Assembly (NCBI GenBank): GCA_011316305.1
Contig: SAUG01000139.1
Span: 23,757-87,756 of the forward strand
From: Rusavskia elegans
Taxonomy: Eukaryota > Ascomycota > Lecanoromycetes > Teloschistales > Teloschistaceae
Direction: 5' to 3'
Length of the DNA stretch: 64,000 nt
In this document: in pieces, positions 40,026 to 50,791 of the stretch
How the letters are laid out: every line of letters begins with the position of its first letter
Position numbering within the stretch: the first letter of the stretch is position 1
Notes under the pieces: generated by a model
Told to the model about the DNA's origin: nothing
Database searches by the model: none
What the model saw: the letters and a program-made list of their open reading frames with translations, nothing else
Program-made: the position numbers and the translations under genes

Positions 40026-40132
40026 TTCTATTTAATTAGTTCCTTTTTTATTCGATTACGAATTTTCTACTATATTTAAAAATAAATATTCTTTATTCGA
40101 CGTTATATATAATTATTAGCTTCTAATATATC
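40026..40132. repeat. Repeat C, copy 4, second part
   Basis: It resumes with TTCTATTTAATTAGTTCC, matching 33058 onward in the intact copy, and is cut again at 40133 by a MITE. Confidence 0.7.
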
Positions 40133-40599
40133 TAGACTGGCTATCGGATCGGATTTCAAATCCGAATTAGCTAATCCGACCCGATTTAAATCGGATTAAA
40201 TAAAAACGTAATCCGATCTAGCCGGATTTTAAACCCGGGTTAATTAACCCGATCCGACCTACTAAAATAAAATCTTAGTACTAAATTCTAGTATAAAAGT
40301 ATAACTCTAGTATAAAAATTATACCGGTTTATTTAAAAAAAATTCTAATTAATTAATTATATTAGCTAGAAAGGTTTTAGTAAATATAAATTTAATAGTT
40401 TAATATATTATCTATAATATATATTTAATATATAAATATATATAAGATAATACTATATATAAAGATTTAGTAAATATCCGGATTCGATTCGGGTTTAATC
40501 CGGACCCGACCGTTTAGCGGGTCGAACCGGTTCGATTTATTAAAAAATCGGGTCGAGTTATAGAATTCGACGGAAATCCGATCCGAAATAGCCAGTCTA
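40133..40599 (+). mobile_element. hAT-like MITE copy 4 (467 bp), best copy
   Basis: The termini are TAGACTGGCTAT and ATAGCCAGTCTA. The 8-bp flanks AATATATC (40125-40132) and AATATTTC (40600-40607) differ at one base. The empty site is visible in the intact repeat C around 33149-33165. Subterminal repeats of TCGGATT/AATCCGA type resemble those of hAT elements, which also make 8-bp duplications. There is no coding capacity. Confidence 0.8.
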
Positions 40600-40607
40600 A
40601 ATATTTC

Positions 40608-41309
40608 CGTTATATCTATTTACTATATTGCGAAATAATTATCTATATCTATTACCTCGGCTATAATTATTATATAATCTATATTTATACGTTCCGTTAA
40701 ACTATTAAAATATTCTTTAGTCTATTTAGTTTTAAAAAAATTATTAGATAATACGCTGGCTACTACGGCTAGAAACTTTACCCGGTCGATTAAATTAAAA
40801 GGAGATAGGAAATTCGGATAGCGCGTTTTAAAGACGATAAAGAAAAATTTTTTATCGAAGTCGAAATAGATTATTCTAGTTATAACGAAGTAGTCGACGA
40901 CCGTATAAGTAGATATAATTATTACAGATATAGATACTATCGTCTAGTTTAATTTATAGCTATAGCTATTATAGAAACATATATATATATAAAGATTTTA
41001 GTAAATTATAGTATTTACGAAGGTATAGTAATATAGGGCTTGTATTACTAGTAAAAAAGAAGAAAAAAAAGCGATAACTGCGAAATATACTTAACTATAA
41101 AAATTTCTATATTAAATTATCGGTAGAAAAATACGTTATATTACTAAATAAATTTAAATTAAAATTCTATAGAACTGTTATTTACGTTAATTAAACTAGA
41201 ATATATATTCTACTACTATATATTTAATATTAGTATACCAACGCTTGATTTATTTATCGAACCACTGGTTTACCGGGTATTAAAATCAAAACAAATTAAC
41301 TAAATAATA
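40608..41309. repeat. Repeat C, copy 4, third part
   Basis: It runs to the shared end CCACTGGTTTACCGGGTATT (about 41261-41280) and some 30 bases beyond. It contains the same central segment as the intact copy (CGGATAGCGCGTTTTAAAGA at about 40815). Confidence 0.7.
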
Positions 41310-41317
41310 ACTTGTAC

Positions 41318-41693
41318 TAGACTGGCCGTCGGGTCGGATTTTAAACCCGGATTAGCTAATTCGATCCGATCTAAATCGGATTAAACTAAAACGTAATTCG
41401 ATTCGACCGAATTTTAAATTCTAAATTATAATTCGATCCGATCCGGTAAAACTAGATTTTAGTACTAAACTTTAGTATAAAAGTATAAAGCTAGTATAAC
41501 TTTTATACGAATTTATTAAAAAAATTCTATTTAATTAACTACGCTAGCTAGAGAGTTTATAGTAAAACAAAATATATTATCTAGATATATTACCTTTATT
41601 TAATTATTAAAAGAATAATAAACTAAATATATAATATAAACGGGTCGAATATCCGACGGTTCGACGGGAATCCGATTCGAACCGGTCAGTTTA
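41318..41693 (+). mobile_element. hAT-like MITE copy 5 (376 bp)
   Basis: It starts TAGACTGGCCGTCGGGTCGG and ends GGTCAGTTTA. The flanks ACTTGTAC (41310-41317) and ACCTATAC (41694-41701) differ by one C/T and one G/A, compatible with a single 8-bp duplication altered by RIP. Its right flank is a piece of the 410-bp LTR. Confidence 0.75.
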
Positions 41694-41792
41694 ACCTATA
41701 CTAGGATTTATTTACTATTTAATAGCTCGGACTACGCCTATAGCTATAGCTAGGCTCGAGCGTCACGCTTTCTGATATATAGGGAAGTTATA
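41694..41792 (+). repeat. Truncated LTR remnant at the edge of the gene-rich region
   Basis: ACCTATACTAGGATTTATTT through ATAGGGAAGTTATA matches the last ~100 bases of the 410-bp LTR. The remaining left part is absent. AT-rich DNA ends here. Confidence 0.75.
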
Positions 41793-42911
41793 TATCTGTA
41801 AACCGACTGAAAATTTACCGACGGCGCAGTTGTAGAATATTCGAAATTCGTGGGAAAAATTTCGCAGAAGATAGACGTAGCCTTTAGTTACTAGATCTGG
41901 AAGTGAGGTACGCAACAACTATATTTCTAGACCTGCCTAGAAGTATATCAGGCCTAGATTCGTGTTAAGATAGCATCAGCCAGGATTAAGATCCGCTTGG
42001 TCAAAATCATGGGGAAAAGGGGGTGATTGTATTAATCATTCCCTCCGAAAAATAACGAGTCTTTGTGAACAAAGGCAGAGTTGTTGTCGTAAAGCGAGAA
42101 TAACGACGTCACTCGCCCGTATCCTTCATCTTTTTTATTCATGGAAGCAGTCTACAAAGCGCAGGATGCTTGCACTCTGTGGGATCATCCTGTCTACAAG
42201 ATGATTACGTTATTCAAAGCTCGCGCTCGAGAACATTTGTCCTAGGGAAAGCTTCATCTCGCTCGTGATAGGGCTATTGAATCCAGAGTCACCAAATATC
42301 CCATGCTTCAGACAAACAGTGATGGAAAGTAGTCCAAGGTGACCGCCTATATTCGGTACCACGGGGAGGATGTCGAGCCCGGCGTCCTGGTAGATTCGTG
42401 TATAACAACGACCGTCTCTATACCCAATTGGCAGTGTTGAAGGAATGTAAGGACTCGAAAAAACTCCAATTCTTGGCGTAGATGGAAAACGAACACGAGC
42501 CAATCCGTATCCGTGAGACCCATGTCAATACTCGACTAGATGTATAGGAGACAAAGATCGAGCTGAAAGTTCTTGATGAGTTTGAATGGGCAGCCAAAAC
42601 CGAAACACCTGAGGACGTTCATGGACTTGGAGTTAGCAAAAGGATAAAGTGCTAGATTCTGCGGAAGGACAAAAATGGGGCAATCGGAATACAACTCCGA
42701 TGAAAATACCTGCTGAGAACTGAATGCGAGTGATAGAGGCGCTCTATATAACCAATCTGACTGGAGGGTTTATAAAACATCATATATGCTTTCCAAGTTT
42801 ACAGTTTGCTAAACTCATTCAAATGAAGTACTGTACAACGCAAACCGTATCTTCCTTTTTCCATCACAGGCCTTCTGTCCTGGGACATCGGCTCAAGCTG
42901 TTCCCAACTTC
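41793..42911. other. Boundary region without a confident gene
   Basis: Composition returns to balanced. A minus-strand open stretch at 42210-42503 (97 codons, beginning at TTG) has no ATG start and no recognisable domain; it could be an exon or a relic. Nothing else is supported. Confidence 0.45.
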
Positions 42912-43461
42912 TTAGATCGGGCAAAGTTGGTACTTCTTATTTTCGTCCTTTGCGACCACACCGCAAAAGATCGCCTCAGTCTCGCTGGTCGATACGAAGA
43001 TGACTCTGACATCCGGATTTCCTGGGATCTTGGTCCTAGGACCCGGAACCCAAGGATTTTGGCGGCCACCGAGGAGGATTGGATACTCGTACAATGTCAT
43101 CCCTTCATATTCCGTTCCAGAGAATACTTCTCCAGGGTTCACGTGGAATTGTCGGGGGTAATTTTTGTTTACTCCTTGACCGCAATAAGTTCATAGTCTA
43201 ATATTGTCGAGAGACTGAAGCTTAGGGCAGGTACTTACCCATCTTTACTCCCTCTTGGACCCACTTATTACCTTGTTTCAATGCTGCTGTGATCTCCGCT
43301 GGCGGTACGGTCTCTGTTGGGCAAACTGCCCCTCGAGTTGGAGGATTGCTGATGTTGAGTGGTTCAGTATCGTCCGGGGCTCGAGGGATGACTGAGGGAG
43401 ATCCAAGCACGACGATACTAAACAGAATCGCTGAAAGGGAAAGATCCCTGAAGAATAACAT
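42912..43461 (-). CDS. Secreted RNase T1-fold protein, catalytic histidines missing (candidate effector)
   Basis: Exon 1 is 43239-43461 and exon 2 is 42912-43174. The 64-nt intron (donor GTAAGT, acceptor TCAAG) was chosen because it alone keeps the frame; the product is 161 aa. Residues 1-20 form a signal peptide (LSLSAILFSIVVLGSPS). The mature part has the layout of guanyl-specific ribonucleases of the N1/T1 family: NYPRQF, then TLYEYPIL with the catalytic Glu, VRVIF with the catalytic Arg, CGVVAK, and a C-terminal Cys that can pair with the early CPTE Cys. Where the family has YPH and a late His, this protein has YPR and Lys, so both catalytic His positions appear lost. Catalysis is unlikely. 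Such RNase-like secreted proteins are known as effectors (RALPH class) in plant-pathogenic fungi. It lies 1.1 kb from the AT-rich block. Confidence 0.8.
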
Positions 43462-44376
43462 GACGACGAAGTAGTCTGGAGGTATTGGTGGGCGATTGAA
43501 AGTTTGGTCAAGACTTGGGCTTTGATGCGAAGTTTGATGCTTGGGAAAAGTGGGTGTACGAGACGATGCTAGTAGTTTTTGATCAAATCCGGGTTGTTCT
43601 TAGTCAGAGAATGGAAAGCAGAGTAAGTGAGGGAAAGTTCCTGCTTATATACCTCACATGGTGACCATTTCACACGCAATCCCGCGATGGACCATTGTGT
43701 TGGTGGCCAGCCGTTTCAGGAGGACGGTCACTGCTTCGGAGGAGGCGTTAGTGGACGAGTGGAAATAACACATTCGGATCAACGGAAGTTGAACAACATC
43801 AGTAAACAGATCACCTCTCTTGTCAGCCTGCGGGAATCTTTGCCGTGTATCAGCTTCTATTCCTTTCCCTCAAAACCTTGTTGGCGATCTGTGCCTCCCA
43901 TGCTGTATGTAGTCCGAGTCATGGTGACGACCAACACGAGAGACTAGAATCCGCTTCTGTATCAGCCTTCTGAGCAGGCGTCATGGCAAAGTATAGTGTC
44001 GTTTCAGATGGTCAGCCGGTGACAAGCAAGATGGGGATGAGGCGGTCTCAGCCTCGTTGACAATGTGGCAACGCTGAAACCTGTACGGCATGGGAATACG
44101 GCGCGGTGACTCCTCATACTGGCTCTGGAGTCGGAACTCGGCGCTAAACGGGCCTGTCGCCAAGAAGGAAGGAAGGAAGTGGTGTACAACCTCGACAACG
44201 TAGTGGATGCCTTGCATGCTTATTAATCCGACTCCTTCTAGCTGGATTCAGATTCAGCACAGCCGGGCATAGCCTTCATTTTTCAACCCGACTTCACCCC
44301 AACATTCCTCTTGCGTAAGATTTTCATTTCAAGTAATACTGTGCGATCGAAATTTCTGGAAACCACAGCATTGACG
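43462..44376. promoter_or_regulatory. Divergent promoter region, RNase-like gene / DUF3632 gene
   Basis: A good TATA box for the minus-strand gene (TATATAAG on that strand, 43644-43651) lies about 185 bp upstream of its ATG. Short open stretches at 43627-43947 and 43981-44217 lack homology or a good start and were not called. Confidence 0.5.
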
Positions 44377-45232
44377 ATGTCGCCCCTCAGTGTCGACGAA
44401 TGGATGGACAACTTCGTGGCGGAAATTGCGCCTGATAACGAACCCAGGGACGTCCCTTCAGCCAGCGAAAGGAAGGCAGTCAGCGACTACCTGCATGGTA
44501 GAATTTCGGTTGAGGAGGCAGCATTCGCATATACCAGGGATACAATTTCGGAGAAGACATCTGGGGATGTCTGGTATCTCATCTACCACGTTGCGTCAGA
44601 CCTACCAGAAACCCAAGACCAGCTGATCGAGCTCATCAGAGCTATAACGGCTTTACCAAACGAACCACGGGCCAGCGGAAAACACCAGTCTTGGAGCTCT
44701 GTCAGTCTGGCAGACCTCCATGGCAATCTGCGCGACTGCTGGGATGGTAATACTGCCGTAAACTAGTTCACACATCTTACAGTTAGTTTAACTAACGCAA
44801 TCACCAGGCCAATCAGATTCAATCAGGGTCAATCCTGCTACAGCGCGCCATCGGGAGTTCGTCGACCTCACCATCTTCATTGCTCGTCTTCGTTCGGAAG
44901 GCCTTCTCAGAACAGATTACTTCTCCAAAGTCGTCATGTTCTTTGCTCTTGAAAGAGAGGAGTCAGTGCAGGTACTGGATACTTACGCGCTCGCTACCGC
45001 TCGTTACCTGGAATGGGCTGTACGAGACGTTTTCATCGAGAGCCGCAAAGAGTACGTGAACCCCGGCCCGCTTCTGAAGAAGGCAAGGGAGAATGGGGAC
45101 ATCAGCCGCTGGCAATTTTGGAAATCTCGTATGGCAGTGCTTGGAGATGAGGGGCATATGAGTCAGGAGACCCGCGATGCTATGAAATCTTCTCTCACTC
45201 GTATGTTGGAGGTGGAGAGTGTTGCTTCCTAG
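44377..45232 (+). CDS. DUF3632 family protein (264 aa)
   Basis: Exons 44377-44746 and 44808-45232 flank a 61-nt intron (GTAATA, branch CTAAC, acceptor CCAG). The splice continues GAT G|GC in frame and skips an in-frame stop. The start MSPLSVDEWMDNF is the first ATG in the frame. The protein is soluble and helical, with no signal peptide, and has the DUF3632 layout of fungal proteins: an N-terminal helical part (SVEEAAFAYTRDTI), a middle FVDLTIFIARL segment and a WAVRDVFIES region. The biochemical function of this family is unknown. Confidence is high for the gene and moderate for the family name. Confidence 0.8.
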
Positions 45233-45854
45233 TGAGAGGGTGTTGCGAAGCTACGGCCAGTTGCGAACCCATGCAAGTACCAACACCCAACGCCAGTAGG
45301 AATGTTGTTTTTACCAGCGGATATCAAAATATGTTCCTCAAGATCATAGATACAGGTATGACACTTACAATGGCGGTGAGGACATAAGCCCCCGTGGGGG
45401 TGGAAACCAGATGAATGTGTGCAGATCCAGTACGTTGGTAGATGGAGATCTCCTTGTTTCAATTGCCAAAGCAATCATACGAGCGTTATAAATAACCCAT
45501 GCGCAGGCGTGCGTGCTAGGTGATCCCGAGGGTCGAATCGTTGTGAGGCAATGACCGGCGCAAACACTGCCTGTTTGCCTGGAAAGAGCGATCCATTTAT
45601 ATAATTTGCATGAGTTGGTGCTGACGATTTAGTGGTGCGGCTGCGTCAGCGTCTCCGCATAGCCCCTCGCTGTCATGCATAAGCGAAGCTGAGCGCGAAA
45701 GTAGGCCAAGGTGCGAGTAGCTCTCGCACCTTTTACTTTGTCAATTGCGGATACTCAAGGGCTGGGGAGCTTAGAGGTAGCGTAACCATTGCGGAAATCT
45801 TATCACTTCTTTTATTACAGTGACCTCTTGAATAGACCTAACAAATTTCCAAAC
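45233..45854. other. Convergent intergenic region
   Basis: It lies between the 3' ends of the DUF3632 and AIM6 genes and should contain their terminators. I see no gene or RNA. A short GC-rich palindrome-like stretch (GCGAAAGTAGGCCAAGGTGCGAGTAGCTCTCGCACC) lies at about 45699-45732. Confidence 0.45.
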
Positions 45855-47202
45855 CTACCACTTCCTCGACTTCACGCCCTCCAGATCATCCACATTCAAA
45901 ACTCCGACACCTTCTTTCACAAGTACATCCCATACATGCTCCCTTACTTTGACCGGCCAAGCCGGAGTGTCCCAGTATCTGACCTTCAAACCTTGTGCAG
46001 CTGCAGCCTGTACATGCGCCCTGATCAAGTCGACTTGCGCCGGCCGTAGCACGCCGTGCCACGGCTTTCCAATAATCTCTGAGAAAGGAGCGCTAGCGTA
46101 CAGAGAATTTTGCGGATTGAACACCGTATGATTCGTCCTCGATGCATCGACATCTTCACCCCAAAATTGGGCAAGCGGAGCATCAAAGAAGATGTCACGA
46201 TTCCCCTTCTCCATTTGGATCAATTCGAAGGGCGTATTCCCAGATCCTGTGATAGTGATCGGACCAGGAATAAGCTTTGAATCAGAGGTGTGGGTCAACC
46301 AGCCCTTCGTGCGAAGCGGCTCAAGCTGCCGTTCAATGACTGGAAGTGTTGCCCGGCCGTCGGTCTTGATGTCCAAAAGAAGGGTCAAAGGAATGCTGGT
46401 GTTGGTCTCGAAAATACCGCTGACGTTGGCCGCGAAAGGGAATGACGTCTGCCCGCTGCTGCTCTCTGAAGTCTTCTCAGGTGCGTTCTGGCGTGCGAGA
46501 ATCGATAATAAGGGTTCCAGATACAACGATCGCAGGGTACGAGCTGCTGTAAGTGAGTTTTCGGTATGTCCAACCAGAAGATCGTCGTCACGGAGCCAGA
46601 CATCCGCTTCGACACTTATACACCCGGCCTGAAGCGCATCGTACAAAGGTACTTGACGTTCATAGTCGTTGTGCGAGTGGCAGGGTATGGGTATAATGCC
46701 TCGGCTGAATTCCGTAGGATAGTGAGACCGAGCTTCTGTAGGCGTGCCCGGCTTCCCCCATGACGTTATAAGACGCTGGATATCGTTGTGGGGGATCTGG
46801 GCTCGGAGGTGGATGTTGAAGTATATCAAGAGCGAAAGCAGAGTCCTGGCGATACACTCGTCAGTCGGCCTGTAGAATTGTTGGGTCGTACGAGACTTAC
46901 AATATCAACGACATTAAGAATACCGCTGCTGATAAACAAAGCCAACTTCTTGTTAGCTGCCGCTGCTGCCAACCTTTGTATACGTGTTTGGCTGTTTTCC
47001 GGGACAATTTTCCAGGTGTCAGACTGTCGGAACTGTTCGAGTCGGTGTCCATCTGCAATTGTGCTTCGGAATCGTCTGTTGCACCGGTAGATTGGTTGGA
47101 TTCGGATCTTCTGAATAGGATCGATCTGGCGTCGAAGTTTTTACTTGACTTTCGGGTCCAAAATTGCGCGATGCAAAACATCCGTGGCGATGTACCTTTC
47201 AT
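45855..47202 (-). CDS. AIM6: AIM6-like membrane-anchored protein of the PLC-like phosphodiesterase fold
   Basis: Exon 1 is 46901-47202 and exon 2 is 45855-46845, with a 55-nt intron (GTAAGT..CGCCAG) giving 430 aa in phase. The ATG at 47202 has A at -3; an upstream in-frame ATG (47289) has a poor context. The N-terminus is a polar cytosolic tail, then one membrane segment (WLCLSAAVFLMSLILTLLSL) built across the splice. The catalytic-type domain follows with CHSHNDYERQVPLYDAL, the metal and acid residues in SVEADVWL, and LLLDIKTDG. This matches the yeast AIM6 family (altered inheritance of mitochondria 6) of the PI-PLC/glycerophosphodiester phosphodiesterase superfamily. Its substrate is not established. 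The gene is intact. Confidence 0.88.
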
Positions 47203-48267
47203 CGTGATTTGCAGAGGACAAAAACAAGAACTGAGAAAGGGGCGGGGGCCCGAGTGCGACGATTGAGCTCTATGAATCCTTCCAGGCATTCAGGGGTCTA
47301 CGTCCGTTGTCGCAAGCTGGCTAGACTTTACCAGTTGTGGGTCATCGGTTTCGACTCATGCAGCTATTTGCCTCGTTTTGACCTCAGCTGACGAGATGAT
47401 GGACCTGAGAAAAGACAACATGGCGTAGTGCATGAACAACGCTCGACCGTCTTGGCGAAACAGGAGGCATACGGCTGGTATGCGACCCTTTAGAGTGCCC
47501 TACTCAAAGCTAATTGCGTAGGATCTGGAGAAAATATCAGAAGCAGGAACTCAATGATGGCCCCACATCGGTGCCGCAAAGGATTGTCTAGAAACCCAAT
47601 AAAGAGCATCCTCGGAGTGATAGGAGTGATCAGCATTACATCTTCCCCTTTTCAACGTCGTCATTGACTCTACGCTGACACGGCAAAGACCCATACCAAT
47701 TGACTGCAAGAGATCAGCAGTCTCGAATGTCTCAAAGGAGAGCCAACTCCGTGATCCTGCGTTCCTTAAGGTGGTCAATATCTCATGACAGCATCCAAAT
47801 GAGCTGAACGGGAAGCTAGTGGTCCACACGAAACCGGCCCTGGGCCTCCAACATCTTCGTAGATCATACGTAGAGTCTCGGTTGTGTATACTCAGCTTTC
47901 GTGCCTCTCTGAAGGAAAACACGACCAGCTAAGCCTCTCTACTTCTTTGGATTTGGGCAGTCGCCGTTTCGTTTTCAAGCTAAACCTCAAAACCGCAGCC
48001 CACTCGATGTTGGATTGGTAATACGCGAAATTGTCAGGACACTATGGAGAATTCGAACGGTGGTGTGGGTAGTCAGAGTTATGCCCTACTGGTCAAAGAT
48101 CTATAAAGACTGCTGTCCATCATCTTCAACTCCATATCAGCTACTCACCCTGCAAAGAAGACAGTTACTTGTATCTTACCATCGCATCAATCAGAACCGA
48201 CTTCTTCCATATCCATTCCATTATCATACAATTAGCTCAAAGCCATCTTTTACCTGTATCAGCAACG
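47203..48267. other. Divergent intergenic region, AIM6 / secreted protein
   Basis: It contains a minus-strand open stretch at 47551-47922 that starts at GTG and has no recognisable product, so it is not called. A TATA-like CTATAAAG lies at about 48101-48108, roughly 160 bp upstream of the ATG at 48268. Confidence 0.45.
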
Positions 48268-48927
48268 ATGCACTTCTCCACAGCAATCATCATGGGGATC
48301 GGTGCCCTCTGCACCGTCGTCAGCGCAGTTCCAGCACCCAAACCAGGCACTCCCTTCTATACGGCAGTCAACAAGCTCGACTCCGACGGCAAAGTGACTT
48401 GGACCCCGACAGCCAGTGGAGGGCGCACCGCTCAAATTGGTTTCGACGATATCGATTCAGTCAGATCCGAGACCAAGATCAAGCAACGTGGCAGCCCTGG
48501 TTCCAGCGTCGAGAGCTGGACCAATCTAGGCCAGATCGCCAACTACGCGGCCGAGTACGCGTGCCAGGACTCAGGCGCCTACGCACTCAGCTCGGTGATC
48601 GAATCTTCCGCCAAGGACGCCTGCAAGGAGCTCGTCGGTATGATTCCTGGCGCGCCCATCGCGAGCAAAGCATGGAATGTGTGGCAGGGCGCAAAGGCGG
48701 CAGCCAACGGCGAGGGCAAGCAGGTGCAGACAATCTACCGCTTCTTCTACAAGTCGGCGAGCGCACCAAAGCTGGACGAGGCCATGTGTAACAAAGCAAT
48801 GTCCATTCTCACCGAGACGGCTTGTCAGGGGAAAGGGGGCAACGGTGATTCGACCCGAGGGGGAGAAATCAGGATTGGGGACGATGATGATTACATTCAA
48901 ATTGGGTTTGATCCCAACGATGCATAG
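48268..48927 (+). CDS. Secreted protein of unknown function (219 aa, 4 Cys)
   Basis: This is a single exon. The ATG at 48268 opens a clear signal peptide (MHFSTAIIMGIGALCTVVSA, cleavage likely after VSA). An upstream in-frame codon would bury this signal and was rejected. The mature protein has four cysteines (EYAC, KDAC, AMC, TAC), enough for two disulfides, around a helical GAYALSSVIESSAKDACKEL region and a YRFFYKSASAPKLDEAMCNK segment. It ends in an acidic tail, GDDDDYIQIGFDPND. The word QIGFD also occurs near the mature N-terminus (TAQIGFDDID), so the two ends echo each other. It resembles an unnamed family of fungal secreted proteins. No enzymatic motif was seen. Confidence 0.85.
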   Translation: MHFSTAIIMGIGALCTVVSAVPAPKPGTPFYTAVNKLDSDGKVTWTPTASGGRTAQIGFDDIDSVRSETKIKQRGSPGSSVESWTNLGQIANYAAEYACQDSGAYALSSVIESSAKDACKELVGMIPGAPIASKAWNVWQGAKAAANGEGKQVQTIYRFFYKSASAPKLDEAMCNKAMSILTETACQGKGGNGDSTRGGEIRIGDDDDYIQIGFDPNDA

Positions 48928-49501
48928 CCGATAAGGTCTCGGTAGGTGGGACATGAGTTTGTGAGATGATTTGTCTGGGAAGCAGAGATTGGGGCCTACG
49001 CTTGTATTTTGATTTTTTTTTGTTGTATATTCGGTGTACTCGCGTTTCTCTTCACGTTCTTTGATAATCGATGTAGAATATGGACCGTTTAGCACTTGCG
49101 ATCTTCTTGAATGCCAATCTACAGTCCTAGCTGGATTCGCCTCCTCCAGAGCAAAGCTATAGTGAGTAAGTGGAATTAGCAAGATCGGAAGATCCCATAC
49201 ACGTCCTAGGCAGCCCGAGAGAAGACGTTTTGGTTCGTATGGTGGTGATATTAGATAGGAGAGAGATCAGGTCGTCTACCTTACCATCTGGTCATGATTC
49301 AGTTTCCAAGTCCGCGCTTATACGCGGAGACTAACCAGGAGCCTCTTTTTGCGCATGACGCTAATCTTGCCGTAGACATCTGAAAACCTGCACGGACAGT
49401 GGTACGCGCGAAGCGACATGCGCGTGGTATAATAGCATACACTCAATATATATCATCCCTTCAAACAGACCATTCACCTCGTGTCCGAACTGATTCCGAA
49501 A
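48928..49501. promoter_or_regulatory. Intergenic region with promoter of the next gene
   Basis: A TATA-like TATAAT at 49428-49433 and a CT-rich stretch follow about 70 bp before the ATG at 49502. Nothing else was recognised. Confidence 0.45.
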
Positions 49502-50578
49502 ATGACTGGTGGTATAAAGAAATTGGTATTCCTAATCTATCCACTTGTTGGGGTGTACGCCTTGTCAATTCGACCACCACCTTTATTGAACGCAGCAGCT
49601 ACTGCTGTGAACGCCACCAGCACACGCAGGTAAGCTTATACAACATTGCGGGACCTAATTCCACCACTGAACTTCAGACATTCTAGTCTTACAGCGCCAG
49701 ATCCAATTGATGGCTATGATGTTAGGCTTCGCTTGGACAGCGACTCCACGCTCGTAGCAAGTGCTGTATTCCTCGTCATCATCGAATTCATGTTAAATAT
49801 AGGCGAACAAAGCTACGAAGGATATGTGCCCATGACTGGTACATTCATACGGGAACCCGGGGTGCCGGAGGAACTCGTCATCTCCAACTTTCCCTTGCGT
49901 TCACGTAATAAAATACAGTGGAAGCATGTCGTTGTCGCAACCTACCAAGCTGCTTTTGCTCTGGCCGAGCGTTCGGACGACCGTCCGGGCTATCTACCGC
50001 GTGTCTTCGGTCAACTTTTTATAAAAGGCCAGAAGCGTGCCGTTCTTTTCATAAAGCACAAAACGGAGGACATGCTGCAGGCAGACAGCCCTGAGGAAAT
50101 CACGAGTACCAGCTTTGTGGACAACAGTACTGTCGTTACTAAAACACCTGGCGTTGTCGTCGACAGCAACCTGTCAGCGATGGAGGGGCGTATCCATAGC
50201 CCCAAGGACTCCAGATTGGTGGTCGAATGGAAGGTGACCGGTGAGACCATTTCTCTACTCGACGCATGGACCGCACTTGTAGACCTCCTGGCGCAAGCAG
50301 CAACACACGACACCGAAGCACGCGGCGTCGATGTCACCGGTATTGACATCTCCCGGAATACCGAGATCAACTTCCACACGATCGCGCCACGACATGGCGC
50401 GGCGAAAAGCTTCATTTGGGGCCAGCTCCATGAAGCTATGAGGTTGCTTATTAGGCATGACTTGGTATATCAGCAAAACAGGGCCATGGACTTCACTATC
50501 TATTTTGATAAGGATCCTATCGCTCTTGGGTCAACGGCGCCGCTTGTTGGGAATAAACGGGTTATGGAATCGAAGTAG
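49502..50578 (+). CDS. Secreted hypothetical protein (342 aa)
   Basis: Exons 49502-49629 and 49678-50578 are joined over a 48-nt intron (GTAAGC..TTCAG) that keeps the frame. The N-terminus is a signal peptide (KLVFLIYPLVGVYALS) followed by a short Pro/Ala-rich stretch. The mature part is mixed alpha/beta with segments such as VAVFLVIIEFML-like strands, KRAVLFIKHKTEDML, and a C-terminal WGQLHEAMRLLIRHDLVYQQ helix region. It has few cysteines. I recognise no domain. The gene stands with other secreted-protein genes (48268, 51870, 55196). Confidence 0.75.
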
Positions 50579-50791
50579 CTTTGGACGAGAAGAGTATTAG
50601 CTTTGTTCTGGCATGGAATCTTCAGCAGTATTGGGAGTACGCGGTACGTAGGCTCAATGTATGCGTCTCTGAAACGGCGTTATGATCGTCGAGACAGCCA
50701 CACTTAGATTTCCCTGATGCTTTAGCTCTCTCTTCGGATCCTTTCCTTTCTCGCATGCGTATGTTTCTTTTGTCATTTCTGGCAAGCTACT

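Noticed and set aside
42210..42503. 97-codon minus-strand frame near the AT boundary
   Set aside because: No ATG start, an upstream stop close by, no splice model that gives a sensible protein, no family match.
45510..45560. GGTCGAATC word resembling a tRNA T-arm
   Set aside because: No matching acceptor, D-arm or anticodon stem could be folded around it.
47551..47922. 123-codon minus-strand frame
   Set aside because: Begins at GTG, no signal or domain, lies in a divergent promoter region.
48015..48791. 258-codon plus-strand frame overlapping the secreted protein gene
   Set aside because: Arg/Gln-rich product typical of a shifted frame; the overlapping frame has a signal peptide and conserved cysteines.
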